From Melieria omissa (lineage: Eukaryota; Arthropoda; Insecta; Diptera; Ulidiidae): DNA of 64,000 nucleotides. Of this stretch, positions 1 to 11,134 are shown piece after piece. Position 1 is the stretch's first letter. Each line of letters begins with the position of its first letter. The stretch covers positions 101,939,729-102,003,728 of the forward strand of contig OZ020267.1 of NCBI GenBank assembly GCA_963971225.1. Direction: 5' to 3'. The position numbers were made by a program, and so were the translations under genes. The notes below the pieces were generated by a model. It saw nothing but the letters and a program-made list of their open reading frames with translations. It searched no databases and was not told the DNA's origin.

Positions 1-1495
1 AATAATGTGAGTTGCAATCGATAATGGCCTTGAACAGCATCTCTGTGAGCCTTACACTATGCATCTGTTTCAGTGCCAGGCAAATTTTGGCACCACGCTT
101 GATCACAGCAGCGCTATGCATGCAACAGTCTTCCGGAGTTTTCAGGAGCTGCGCGGCTGCGTTGAAATCGTTCTCATAGTCCTGCAGCTTCTCGTATTTT
201 TGTTGTGTACCAGGAAGCTTTTGTACAAGCAATACACGTAGACTCTCATAGCGTTGCGGAAAGTGAGCCTTGAAGCTGTAATCACGCAAAAGCGGCTCTA
301 GCAGCTCCAGCAATGTGTCATTCGATTGTTGTCGATTGACGTTGTGCATCACCATATCCTGCAGCAGGGAAACGAATATCAGGTATTTAATGCGCTCCAG
401 CGTAACGTGCTCGTCTTTCGCGATATTTTCCTGCAGCTTTACACACAGTTTGTGCAACGCTAGTAGGGCTTCCTGTTCAATGCTTTGTTCTAGCATTTTG
501 TAAATTTCTAAAGCAAACAGCAGCATCTCCGTTATCAGCCGAGTCTCCTTGTGAAGGTCATATTGCAGTGCTTCCAGGTGCTTTAAGCTCTTCTCTAAGA
601 GAAGCTGCAGCGCTTTCGATATTTTCAACTGCGTCTTGGGCAACGATTCCAGTTGACTTGGGCTACCGGCATGCGACAGTATGTTGCGACGCATGCGTAA
701 CCGCTTTTTGAGGTTGTGCAGGAACACCAACAGTGTGGCGACCACATCCTCAAGGAGGCATTGATTTGGATCTTCCATTTTGTCGTAGAGTTGCAACAAA
801 GTGAGATAGACATGCGGTGCTTGAAGCAGGTACTCCGTCGGATAGTCAGCCATAACGATTTGCAGTTGTTGAAGTGCATTCTGCACATCCTCATTGCTGG
901 TCGCGTTATCACCGAATATGTCTACCAATGATTTCATGGAGTTGTAATCAGACGTTGTGGGCTTGGACCAAGGCGACTCATAGTCCACGGGCGGGCACTG
1001 TATCAGCATGCATTGCGACACGTCTTCTTCGCTCTTGGTGCTCTGCGATAGATTCGTTTCATCGTCTAGCGTGGAAGCTACTGCCATGATCTCCCTCAAA
1101 TCGGTTTCCTGTTTGCGAACGAAATAGTTGCGCAGTAACTCCTGTATTTCCTCTGCTATCCGCAACTCGTCGGGTCGGTTGTGCAGCAATTGTTGCACTT
1201 TGTCCATCTCGTTCATAAAGCGACGCACGCCCAGATGTTCTATGGCGGCATCACCATAGCTGGAACGTAACACTAGCAGTTGCAGCTGAAGTACATTTAG
1301 CGGCGATTGCAGAGGATGAAAGCCAAACCAGCGTATGAGCTGCTTACAGAGTTTGCCCGGCTTAAACTGAATCTCTTCATTGTGGATGAGCGCACGTTCC
1401 AGCTTCGCTGTGATCTGTTCAAGCGTGCGCAAGCGTATTTCGGTGGACTCGTGCGTTAGTTTTTCTATCGAAGATCGATCCAATTTGACGGGCAT
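1..1495 (-). CDS. ana3: Rotatin / Anastral spindle 3 (Ana3), N-terminal part
   Basis: An uninterrupted reading frame of 498 codons begins at the ATG at 1495-1493 and stays open to the left edge (last full codon 4-2), so the gene is cut by the window. The first ~105 residues have the helical character and key words of the rotatin N-terminal domain: an ESTEIRLRTLEQI helix, then QLIRWFGFHPLQSPLNVL, then a run ending LGVRRFMNEM. The rest is leucine-rich helical sequence, as expected of an armadillo-like scaffold. Rotatin/Ana3 is a large centriole and basal-body protein needed for centriole integrity and cilia; the family is about 2000 residues, so roughly a quarter is visible. No intron is seen in this part. 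It is transcribed away from CNPPD1, with a repeat-filled 4.5-kb gap between the two starts. Family assignment is by recognition of the N-terminal domain; the fly symbol is an inference from orthology. Confidence 0.85.
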   Translation of the reverse strand, partial: MPVKLDRSSIEKLTHESTEIRLRTLEQITAKLERALIHNEEIQFKPGKLCKQLIRWFGFHPLQSPLNVLQLQLLVLRSSYGDAAIEHLGVRRFMNEMDKVQQLLHNRPDELRIAEEIQELLRNYFVRKQETDLREIMAVASTLDDETNLSQSTKSEEDVSQCMLIQCPPVDYESPWSKPTTSDYNSMKSLVDIFGDNATSNEDVQNALQQLQIVMADYPTEYLLQAPHVYLTLLQLYDKMEDPNQCLLEDVVATLLVFLHNLKKRLRMRRNILSHAGSPSQLESLPKTQLKISKALQLLLEKSLKHLEALQYDLHKETRLITEMLLFALEIYKMLEQSIEQEALLALHKLCVKLQENIAKDEHVTLERIKYLIFVSLLQDMVMHNVNRQQSNDTLLELLEPLLRDYSFKAHFPQRYESLRVLLVQKLPGTQQKYEKLQDYENDFNAAAQLLKTPEDCCMHSAAVIKRGAKICLALKQMHSVRLTEMLFKAIIDCNSHY

Positions 1496-1964
1496 GTTGA
1501 GGAGACTACAGAAAGAATTTTGTGATTTTTATAAATTTTAGAAGGCTGCAGCACAACTTACAAAAACAGGACTCATTTAGTGGACACGAAAAGGACTGAA
1601 ATTTTCAAATGCAGTTTGTCTTTTTCGGCCAAATGCAGCGCTCAATACGACTTCAAAATAAATAAACGATACACTTTTAACTATGTTAATTTAAAAAGTT
1701 CTTTTCCATATGAAACATTAAAAATTCTGATAAACTTGTAATTTTAAATTGAATATGTACTGATTGTTGCGTGGTGAATTTGATCTAATTTACGTAGAGT
1801 TGCCAGCTGGACTTTAATAATATTGTGAGAGTTCATTGGCTTCTCATTGCTTCATGCTGGCAGCACAGTGCTAGAATTCATCGCAAGGATGATCAATTTG
1901 GGATGACAACTTTTTATAAATGAAATACACATTCAGCTCGAAAAAACTGCTTCTGAAACTGAAT
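1496..1964. other. 5' flank of ana3, no gene
   Basis: AT-rich sequence upstream of the ana3 start, holding its presumed 5' UTR and promoter. I see no TATA box at a convincing distance and no other reading frame of note. Confidence 0.5.
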
Positions 1965-2629
1965 TGAAACCTGATCTATAATGAATCATTATAGATCATG
2001 ATGAAATAAACAAGGTGAAGCGAGTAGATGACATACCCTTATTTTGACAAGAGAGCTTTTGAAAAACTGACGTTTTCAAAATAAATTCTCTGAAAACATG
2101 AAAGTCTTCTTCTTTCTTCGCATTAACCCACTTAAGCCTGGTGTATCAAAAAATCAATTTCATTATTATTGTAGTGCGTTGTAGGTAAGATTATGCCGAT
2201 TCGTTGCCGTGGTGGCAGGTCCCCACGCTGCATAATTATTGGTATTGAATAATAAAGAAATATGAAACCAAAAATAAATATGTATGTCGTAGCACAACGT
2301 AACATGCTTTACTAAAAAACGATTAACATTTATGTAAAACATGTAAAAAAACATAACAATATGTGAAACAAATTCATTTACAGAAAGAAAATTAAAACTC
2401 TTGACTCTCTTACTTTAGAAGAAGAAGTTAAACGCGTATTTTACAAATGAAAATTTTTAAACACAATATTTTCGATTTTACGTTTTGATTGGGGTTAAAA
2501 ATCTTCTCTCAATGTCAAAGCAAAATTGGTTGTCAATTGCTATGTTTCAAAATAAGGGTATGGGTTGACAAAACTGTCAGCTACTCGCTTCACCTTGTTT
2601 ATTTCATCATGATTATAGATCAGGTTTCA
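1965..2629. mobile_element. MITE with ~48-bp terminal inverted repeats
   Basis: The left end reads TGAAACCTGATCTATAAT and the right end is its reverse complement. After a small local duplication on the left, the match continues through GATGAAATAAACAAGG and TGAAGCGAGTAG. A second inner word (ATACCCTTATTTTGA on the left, its complement at 2547-2562) is also inverted. The ~500-bp interior is AT-rich with no coding capacity, so this is a non-autonomous DNA transposon. I could not define a target-site duplication. Confidence 0.75.
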
Positions 2630-2898
2630 TGACAAATTATTGCAATTTATTTACAAAAAGTCATTATGTCAAGATGACAAACTCTCTGATTATAATAATT
2701 TTTGAGCATACGCAAAGGGAAAGAAGCTCATAACTAAAACTAAATTTACAAGAAAACACATGTTTTAATAAATTCAACACCAATTACATATTTTATAAAC
2801 AAAATTCGTTTTTTGTTCTACACCTAACTACACCTGTCCGCCAGGATCTGTTCTAGTTCGCAGTCTGTTGTATATGGATCCTGGCTCCTGGTTCCTAA

Positions 2899-3326
2899 CA
2901 GTCAAACGTAAATTGGAGCGTTGTGCGTTGCGTCAGAAAACGCGTTTTGCGTATGCGTTTTCTGACGCAACGCTCTCGCTCAGTGCGGCATACCGAAATT
3001 GAAGCGTTGCGTTGGGATTGTCAAAATGAAATGAAAACAAATGTAAAAAAAATATCTGTTTAGTTGCCAAAAAACCAAGAATTATTATTATTTTGCAAAA
3101 CTTAGCTCTTATTTGAATAAATTCCTCACAATTTAAATCAAATCAAATATAAATCACAGGCGTTTTTGTTTCTCGCAGCCAACTTCAACTGCTAACGCGC
3201 TGTCAAAATTGGAAATTTGAATAGCTCAGCGTCAGAGCGTTTCAATTGCGGTTTACCCCACACAATTTGTATGGGCATGAATTTTGACACTTGCTTGCCG
3301 CTGACGTTCCAATTTAGGTTTGACTG
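2899..3326. mobile_element. MITE, TAA target duplication (PIF/Harbinger-like)
   Basis: Inverted ends CAGTCAAACGTAAATTGGA (left) and CAGTCAAACCTAAATTGGA (right, reverse complement) bound a 428-bp element flanked on both sides by TAA (2896-2898 and 3327-3329). A 3-bp TWA duplication is the signature of the PIF/Harbinger superfamily; the assignment rests on that alone. Inside, 2925-2943 and 2955-2973 form a perfect 19-bp inverted repeat around an 11-bp loop. No coding frame. Confidence 0.7.
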
Positions 3327-3619
3327 TAACTTACAAATGGGCTTTTGGGCTGTCAGGAACTAAGTTCGGGGCATTGTGAAATTGTTATACTATGGTTCGG
3401 CTTGGCAGTGGACAGGAATACGATTGATATGTTATGGTATTACAACGTGTGATACAAAAGTACAGCAAATAAACGCAGTAGAACACCAACAACGGCTCTA
3501 GCGCATATGATAAAAGTGGACAGGTGCAGTTGCAACTGTAATTTTTCTAATGTATGAACAAAAAGTATAATTAGTTAACGTTAACTAATTGTGTAAGGTA
3601 CCTTACACTTCAAATCAAG

Positions 3620-3773
3620 GGCGGATTCAGAAAAATATTTTGGGGGGTTTCAAAAAGTATTTCTTTAATATTCATAAAATGCCAGAGATGCCTTTTAAGT
3701 TGTATGTAGTCTTAGAGCCGATCCCAATATTTCGGGGGGTTTCAACCCTCAGAACCCCCTTAATCCGCCACTG
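3620..3773. mobile_element. 154-bp MITE between 12-bp direct repeats
   Basis: The segment starts GGCGGATT and ends AATCCGCCACTG, with inner inverted G/C runs (TTTTGGGGGG near the left, ACCCCCT near the right). It is bounded by identical 12-mers CTTCAAATCAAG at 3608-3619 and 3774-3785. The right end carries four extra bases (ACTG) lacking on the left, so the left end may be eroded or the insertion mechanism unusual. No coding capacity. Confidence 0.7.
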
Positions 3774-3853
3774 CTTCAAATCAAGATTTAAGTAATTTTT
3801 TTAAGTTCTGGTTTTCAAGTTTTCAAATATTTTGACACTATGTTAATAAAAAT

Positions 3854-4125
3854 GCAGCCGTCGTAGCTCAGCTGGCTAGTGCGTTGGACCGCGGGTTCAA
3901 TACTCCGTTGCGTTAACACCGAAAAAAAAAACAAACATTTTTCTTTTGGCGGCTGTCCGCTCAGCAGGAAATTGCAAACCTCTGAGAGTAAAATTGCCTA
4001 TGAAAAAGCTCCCAACTCGCCGTTCGAAATCGGCATAAAACTGTAGGTCCCTTCCAACCTTGTAAAAATATTCGCACGCACAACACGGTTGGTTGCGGGT
4101 AGCTAGGCCTTAGTCAAGAAGAGAA
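3854..4125 (+). mobile_element. tRNA-derived SINE, copy 1
   Basis: The head has a pol III A box (TAGCTCAGCTGG) and a B-box-like GGGTTCAATACTCC, so it looks like a tRNA but cannot fold as one further on. The body continues with a central domain (CTCTGAGAG, then AAAAAGCTCCCAACTCGCC, then CTGTAGGTCCCTTCCAA). It is flanked by GTTAATAAAAAT (3842-3853) and GTTAATACAAAT (4126-4137), an 11/12 target-site duplication. A second copy lies at 56317-56647 on the other strand. Confidence 0.85.
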
Positions 4126-4263
4126 GTTAATACAAATGTTTTTAAAAATGTCGCCTAAAAATTATTTTGGGAACAATATTACAGATATGCCCATTCATTT
4201 CAAAACTAAATGTATAGTACTCTCATGTTTCCCACAGAGTTACCTTAATTTAGAACATTTGCT

Positions 4264-5632
4264 GGCTTAAGTGCAGAATAGCGTACCCTCGTGAAAAAAA
4301 TTAATAAGTATGCCTTTACAAAGAAGTTTCGCTCCTGAGTCTAACAAACTAAAAATTTTGCCGGGGAAACGCCTACAAAAGGCGTGGCACGGGGTCAAAG
4401 TTCAAAACTTTTATCAAAATAACTCATTCAATTTTCAATCGATTTATATGATATGGGTATCAAACGAAAGGTCTTTTTCATACCTTTATTTTGGTGTACC
4501 ACATTATATACTTTATATGTACGAGTAAAAAATTATAAGCAAAAAATTATTTTTTTTTATAAAACTTACAAAACCCGATTTTTTTCTCGAAAAAAACCAA
4601 AATAAAGATATAATAAATTTGTTACCATATATTTTCTACGGAATTCCCTTTACAATGAAATATAGAATATTTTAACTTTTTTTGTTTTTATATTTAAATT
4701 TATATTGAGTTAAAATAATGTGCCTGCAAGGGGATTCTACGGTTTCCGTGGCGCCGCCATTTGATGATGTTTTTAGATAGATTGACCGAAAGTAAATCGA
4801 AAATGAAGAATAAAATTTTTCGATATCTCGCTTCGTTTTCGAGATATCGAGGTTCAAAGTTTTTATATTTCCATATTGTGCACACCTGACTGTTGCCTAA
4901 TGTGGTGGTGACTCCCATGAGGGTTATTTTTCATGCGCCCCGGCCGAAGGCCAGTCACCTGGGAAAAACTTATTGCCAAAAAAACTATGGCTTGGAACTA
5001 TGGATTTGAACAACAAATACTGTGCACACCTGACTGTTGCCTGATGTGGTGGTGACTCCCATGAGGGTTATTTTTCAAGCGCCCCGGCCGAAGGCCGGCC
5101 ACACAAAAGGTACTTGAATGCAGAAATTCTTTGCTTAGGCGCGATATTTAATTAAAACACGCATTGAAAAAAAACAAAAATGTATGTTTTTATATTTCAT
5201 TGAAAAGATAATTCCACAGGCTATAATATAGTGTACATTTTTTTGTATCTTAATAACGACGTTTTTCTAGAAAAAAATCGGGTTTTGTAAATTTTATAAA
5301 AAAAAAATATATATATAATTATATTTTTATTTTTATATATATAAAAATAAAAATATAATTTTATAATTTTTTACTCGTACATATAAAGTATATAATGTGG
5401 TACACCATAATAAAGGTATGAAAAAGACCTTTCGTTTGATACCCATATCATATAAATCGATTGAAAATTGAATGAGTTATTTTGATAAAAGTTTTGAACT
5501 TTGACCCCGTGCCACGCCTTTTGTAGGCGTTTCCCCGGCAAAATTTTTAGTTTGTTACATTCACAAAACCAAGCTCTATACAGCCAAATTTTTTTTTTTT
5601 TTCACGAGGGTACGCTATTCTGCACTTGTTCC
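4264..5632. mobile_element. Long-TIR (foldback-type) DNA element, 8-bp TSD
   Basis: Two inverted arms of roughly 400 bp each run inward from AAGTGCAGAATAGCGTACCC (left, 4269) and from its complement (right, to 5627). They share words such as GGCGTGGCACGGGGTCAAAG and CTTTATATGTACGAGTAAAA. The octamer CATTTGCT flanks both sides (4256-4263 and 5633-5640), giving ends GGCTT/GGAAC followed by the shared arm. The centre holds an ~84-bp direct duplication (about 4875-4960 and 5022-5102) starting TGTGCACACCTGACTGTTGC. There is no transposase. Long arms with an 8-bp duplication suggest a P/Galileo-like or other foldback element; the superfamily is inference. Confidence 0.8.
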
Positions 5633-5640
5633 CATTTGCT

Positions 5641-6050
5641 TACACACTTTATGTGATGTTGTATGCAACACTATTATTTTTGGAAATTGTACGTATTTAA
5701 ACATAAAAGTGTTACTGATTTTGGCCAGAAAATTACAACTTCGAAGAACAAAAAAAATCTGGCAACACTATCGTCATTGTGACAGCAGCATGTTCGAGCG
5801 GCTACCTGTGCTTTTCAGAACGTTCACCACTCGCGTGTAGTCATCCGAAGGCGAAAATTGTGGAAATTGCAATTAAATGCGTCGAGTCGTTTAAATTTTA
5901 GTTTATGTTTATAAAATTTTCGGTTGAATTGACACTTTCGTTGCGTTGTATGCGTTGCGAACTGTGATTAGCAAACGAAAATCGGAACGTAAAATTCTTG
6001 GTGAAAGTTGCAGCGAAAAAAGTACATACGAAAAAGAGCAAACGCCGAAC
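5641..6050 (+). promoter_or_regulatory. CNPPD1 promoter region and 5' UTR
   Basis: The stretch between the foldback element and the CNPPD1 start codon becomes less AT-rich after about 5780, as expected for promoter and leader. The reading frame of exon 1 is open upstream to about 5946 but has no in-frame ATG there, so 6051 is the first usable start. No TATA box is evident. The exact transcription start cannot be set from sequence alone. Confidence 0.45.
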
Positions 6051-9000
6051 ATGACATTGGGGCGCAGCGCCAAAAATGGCAGCGGCAACAACGCCACGGT
6101 GAGTAACATCGAACGTTTACATCAAAAACGAACTAAAAATAAATGTAATTTATTGATAAATCAATGCACTTTATTACATTTGATTCGCGACTGACTGCTA
6201 GGTGATGCCGCATGCTGAATTCATGAATCGCATTCGTAAATCATTGTATTTCGGCGGCGCTGCGATGGACGAAAAAATGGAAATGTCGCGTCCGTTGGCC
6301 GAATATGCATCGGAGTTATTTTCGGCGCCGCATAAAGGACACTCGTTGAATCGTCTAAATATGGCAGATGCTGGGAATGTGAAGGCTTCACCGTGCTCTT
6401 TGATAATGGCGTTGATTTACTTGGATAGACTGAACGCTACGGATCCTGGCTATGTGCGACGTATAACACCGCAGGAGCTATTTATCGTCTCAATGGTAGG
6501 TTGACTTAGGAGAAAAAAATTGATGTGTTTGGTGTAAATTTAAGTGCAGAAAATTTAAGCATGCCAGCAAATGAGCATGTTGCAAGTGGTGAAAGTGTTA
6601 AAGCGAGTAGTTGGATTTTTAGTAGAAGCATTAGTCATCTAGCGGACATGCACAGACAACCTGTTGAATGGACAGAAAAATGACCAGATTCTTTAGTCGA
6701 CATGCTAAAAATGAGCATCGTTTTATGTCAATAAAAAAGTCTAGTTAAGATTAAGCGAACTTGACCTTCCTTTTCTGTCGATTATTGAAATCACTTTATA
6801 AAGAAAACTGATAAATGTGCTCTTTGATTGAATTGAATTCAATTGAACTTTGTAGGAAATACTTACCACTATACCATAAAAAATAATAACTATTTTTTTC
6901 TTTGCCCCTGGAATTAAAATCTCCAAGTAATACACAAAAAAATATTGATTTAAATATGAAAAATACAAGTTATCAATAGAACCAATTTGGTTGCCTACAT
7001 TTGTCAATTTTATTTGGTTATTAGGTTTCCTATAAAAATCCCAAAATAGTAGTTTGACTTGTGACCAGTTAATTTATTATTAGTGTTATTAAATTATCAT
7101 GTGGTTCACATTCATATACACAGCTAAACGACACTATTGTCTGTAGTGGTTCCAATGCGCTCACGTGTTATCAATTTTATTTTATTTAATAAACGCTCTA
7201 TTTCCCCCTTATCGCACCATTAAGTGCAATAGCCACAATAATATCGCTTTTAGGTAACATTATATATGTACATATATATATGTATACACATGTACACATG
7301 TGAGCGTACATCGCTAACAAATAGCTTGCTGTCGTTACTAGGCAGCCTATTTGTTGTTGTTTACTCAATTAATTTGCCACTACCGCAATTTCAGTGCACT
7401 CTAAGTGCCTGTACTAACATATTTGAATTTAATAGCATATTGCAGTTGTTGTGGGTAGTAAATATAGCAGCACTTAGCTGTCTGGCATACAGACTACATG
7501 TGTGTGTGTGTGTGTTTGTGAGTGTGAAATAGATTGCAATTGCGGTTTGTTTTGTTTTGCTGATTTTTATTTAACTTAATTTGTTTTGTTGCTTGTTTGT
7601 AAAACAATAACAAAGTACACACATTTGCTGTAAACAAAAACAAAGCAGAATTTTTAGTTCGTATTTGATAAGACACCTGTTGAGCAGTTCCTATAAAACC
7701 CATACACACTAAATGCAACTAAAAGTTGAATGACATAAAGGCGGCACATTTTATTCACGTTCGGGCACTGAAGTGTAGGAGAAGAGGCATAGCATTACTT
7801 TGAGAACTGTTGTTCAAGTGGAACTTGCATAAATGGTCATCAAACCGGTCGCATTTCCGTCACTCATACATAACTATGTCACCACAACGTTTCTTTTGCG
7901 TTTATTTGTCCAACTTTTTTCGACTCATTTGGTGATTATGTATGCACACATTGTTGGAAATTCTTTAGATTGTATTTTTGGCTTTCGTTTGCTTTTCATA
8001 TGCTGATTTCTATGACATCACAGCAGTTGACATGCATTCGTGCCTGTTTAGTCATTGGCTTTTGTGTAGTATTGGCTTGTGTGCAGCAGGGTTCTTCAAC
8101 TTTTGTGGCTTCCTGTTTGCTGACCCTTGTGACAATACACTGACATAATTATGAAATCGTTTAGCAAATGCTTGGACTTAATAATGCAGTATTAAGGGGG
8201 TCTTCCGCAGTGACGGCTTCAAAAATTCGAATTTTTTTTATTACATTTTCATAATCTCAACGTATTTACAATTCAAACTGTGAAAGTATTTTTCCAATAT
8301 CTCGAAAATTCCGAAAGTTATGGGATGTCAACGTCGGCGCGCCGACCGCAAAATTATCTTAACCCAAAACGTAAATCCTCTTTTTCTCGAAACCATGTTT
8401 TTCAAACTGGTAGACATAATATCTCAAGTTCTACTAAGCCGATTTGCTTCAAATTTTAACTGAATATTCTACATACATGTCGCTATCGTACTGTCTAAAA
8501 TTGTGTCCATACAATAAGTAGTTTTTTCTTAATCCAACATTTACTTTGAAAAAAACCCTCAAATCACATATATTTTTTAAATTTGCATAACTTTTCTAAA
8601 TTTCAATATTTTTACTTTTCCGTAGTTCACACGATACTGACGTTACACAGATTCTAAAAAAAATTTTTGTTTTTTGTTTTAGACTTCCGAGACAGCTGCA
8701 ATCAGGTCTACCGTTTTCCTCTGCGCTGGAAACGACTTAATTTCAACTTGTATTTATTACAATTTTGTATACATGAAATATGTATAAATATATGGCAGAA
8801 AACAAAAATTGAATATCTTTTATATTTTCTGAGAAAAAAATTCTTGAAAATCTACCAGAAAAAGGCGCGTCACTACGGAATACCCCCTTAAGGCATAGAA
8901 TATTAACCCTTTCGCTACAGGTTTTTAATGGGGAAAGTTACAATTTTTAATTTTACGTTTTAGGTTTCTTTGTGGTTATATTAGCAACATTCCATAAGAA

Positions 9001-10611
9001 ATTTTTTTAATTTTTATACTCGTATCCAACCACATTGTTATGGCTGTAATAATTACTCAAACATAAAACTTTTTACGCATAAAGAAAATTTGAATATTTC
9101 TTCATTTACTTCAGCCAAAATAAAAAAAAAGTAAATTGAAAAAAAACGTCAAATTAAAAAGTTATCCAATTTGTCTGCTTCTTCTTCCTTTACTATGTCA
9201 AGATATACCATTAAAAACGTGTATACTTCTCTTCTTTAAACTTAAATATTCAGTTTATTAATTTCGTATTTTTCCAAAAACTTCAAACTATTCTAAGGAC
9301 CAACAAAATATCCAAAAAGTAGCATGTTGCCATGTGGCAACAAAGAAGCCAAAGGGTTAACTAACAGATATGATAACTACGAGCATATTGAAATGCTTCC
9401 CTGTACTTTTTCTGTACTAAAAGCAATACAGCAGGCTTGAAGAAATACCCACTTTGTGCTCTTGCAAATGTTGATCAAATATTTCAAACAAATTGTATTT
9501 TGCCCATTAACTTATTTATTTGATTGTTGTTGTGTTTTGCAGATGATTTCCACTAAATTCTACGCCGGTTACGATGAAGGTTTCTATTTGCTCGATTGGG
9601 CAGCGGATGGCGACATGACAGATGATAGACTGAAGCAATTAGAATTGGAATTTCTATGCGCAATTGTAAGTGCCTTGACTTGGTTGATTTACATACAAAG
9701 TTTTTTTTTTAAACAAATGTCCCTTTTCCCAGGACTGGAACGTTTACATATCGAATGAAGAGTTCTTTGGCAAATTGAGTGGCGTGGAGAAGACACTGGC
9801 ACGTCGTCAAGGCTTGCGGCGCGGCTGGCTTACCTACTCCGAACTGATGCAGATGCTGCCCTCGTTTACGCTGGCTAAATTCATACTCAGCAACATTACG
9901 GTGATGGCGGTCAGCTATGCTGCCAGCGTAATGACCATAGCGGGCGCTTTCTTTCTGGCCAGCCAGATACCAGGCACTGCGCTGCATCGCAAGACGCTAA
10001 CCACTGCGCTGGGCGGTAGTGATGTTGCTGGCAGCAATGGCACACTACCGCTTGCAGCTGACTATCCAACTGACTCCTTGCTCTCAGCCGCTAACAGCGG
10101 CAACGGCACCGACAATGCAAACGCAGACGAACAGCCACAACGCACAAATCAGTCGGCCAGCACTGTGATCACCCTACACCCCAGTCGAAATGCCAGCTGC
10201 AGTGCATTGAATGTCGAGGCCGAACTGCTGAAACTCGAGCGGCAGTACCGCGAAGAAGCGCTGCGTGATGAGATGCGTCGCCGCAACCATGAGATTGATA
10301 GCGCCAGCCGCCTGACGCTGCCCGATGCCGTACAACATTTGAGTGGCAGTAGCAAAGTGCATGCCGGTGAACGTGCCGTATTGGCCAAGCGTGATGTGCA
10401 GCGCAACTGGTTTGCGCTGAAGGAAGAGTATGCGGACAGCAAGCAACAGCATCAGCAGGCGCAGCGACAGCAGCACTCACAGCTTCCGCATTTTGTCGAT
10501 TGTGTCTGGAACTTGAGCAACTGCACCACGTCCGTACTCTGGCAGCTCTTCGGCGAGGCAACACAGCAATCGTTTGTGCGCTTGCCGCTAATGTGGTTCA
10601 AGTTCATATAG
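6051..10611 (+). CDS. CNPPD1: CNPPD1 (cyclin Pas1/PHO80 domain-containing protein 1)
   Basis: Coding exons are 6051-6098, 6202-6495, 9543-9665 and 9733-10611, all joined in phase 0 at GT-AG sites, giving 447 residues (human protein about 410). Residues ~25-200 form the cyclin-like box: RIRKSLYFGG, SPCSLIMALIYLDRL, RITPQELFIVSM then MISTKFY across the exon 2/3 junction, and LEFLCAI-DWNVYIS across exon 3/4. RGWLTYSELMQML follows, then a hydrophobic segment at ~206-232 that would anchor it in a membrane. The C-terminal half is Ser/Asn/Gln-rich with a charged helix and ends in a second hydrophobic patch. The family is a divergent PHO80-type cyclin of poorly known role; a CDK partner is not established. 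Exon 1 codes only 16 residues. Intron 2 (6496-9542) is enlarged by two MITEs. Splice sites are predicted by eye but all four frames agree. Confidence 0.9.
6496..8191 (+). other. First part of CNPPD1 intron 2
   Basis: AT-rich intronic DNA with a short (TG)n run near 7498-7515. The small reading frames here have no recognisable domain. I see no nested gene. Confidence 0.6.
8196..8887. mobile_element. TTAA-flanked MITE with GGGGG/CCCCC ends
   Basis: The element starts GGGGGTCTTCCGCAGTGACG and ends CGTCACTACGGAATACCCCC, so the ends are inverted with three mismatches. TTAA lies on both sides (8192-8195, 8888-8891). A TTAA target is the hallmark of piggyBac-type insertion. The 692-bp body is AT-rich and non-coding. 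Two similar TTAA/GGGG elements are at 21577-22291 and 58463-59001. It sits in CNPPD1 intron 2. Confidence 0.75.
8907..9356. mobile_element. TTAA-flanked MITE with CCCTTTC end (piggyBac-like)
   Basis: Bounded by TTAA (8903-8906 and 9357-9360), with ends CCCTTTCGC on the left and CCAAAGGG on the right. The terminal CCCTTT matches the ends of the decayed piggyBac-like element at 39584-41388 and two further MITEs. The 450-bp interior is non-coding. It lies 15 bp from the previous MITE, so two TTAA elements landed almost side by side. Confidence 0.7.
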
Positions 10612-10954
10612 TATATGTTGCCGTTTGCAGCGTCATACGAACCAGTCGACCTGCGTAAATTTCCCACGACAAAAACGATTTTTTTATTTGCGTTTTCTGC
10701 TTAGTTTTTAAATACTTTACGAAATGGAAATTTTACAAATATCAACTAAAAGCCAGCTGCTGCTGGCAGCGATTTGATTTGTAATTTAGTTACTAATGTT
10801 TCTGCTCAATCAATTATTTTACTAAATCGTAATGCGCTTGGAGTACAGTACATAAGCTGTGGCGTGAAATGACTGCACACTTTGGAAATTTGAAATACTT
10901 TCTTTTCTTAATCTGCACATTTTATGCAAAAACAATATTTTAAACTTTTTAAAA
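10612..10954 (+). other. CNPPD1 3' UTR region
   Basis: Sequence after the CNPPD1 stop codon, AT-rich and non-coding. No canonical AATAAA lies close to the stop; candidates at about 11669 and 11896 are beyond the next MITE, so the 3' end is uncertain. Confidence 0.4.
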
Positions 10955-10956
10955 TA

Positions 10957-11132
10957 CAGTACTTTTCGCTTAAAGCGAACTTAGAAGGACCAGGCAAAAT
11001 GGTTCGTTTTAACCGAAAGTTCGCTTTAAAAGGGGTCCGTAATAAGCGAAAACATAGAGCGCGTACTTTTGAATTGGTTCGTTTTAGGCGGAAAATCGTT
11101 TTAAACGGGGTCGTTATAAGCGAAAAGCACTG
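10957..11132. mobile_element. Pogo/Tigger-like MITE, TA target
   Basis: Ends CAGTACTTTTCGCTTA (left) and TATAAGCGAAAAGCACTG (right) are inverted, and TA flanks both (10955-10956, 11133-11134). CAGT termini with TTCGCTT and a TA target resemble the pogo branch of Tc1/mariner. The 176-bp body contains two related direct repeats (GTTCGTTTTAACCGAAAG; GTTCGTTTTAGGCGGAAA) and no gene. Confidence 0.75.
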
Positions 11133-11134
11133 TA

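Noticed and set aside
3854..3910. Possible tRNA gene (A and B boxes)
   Set aside because: No complete cloverleaf, and the head continues into a SINE body with target duplications.
10149..10564. Three minus-strand frames of 97-131 residues opposite CNPPD1 exon 4
   Set aside because: They are shadows of the real plus-strand coding exon.
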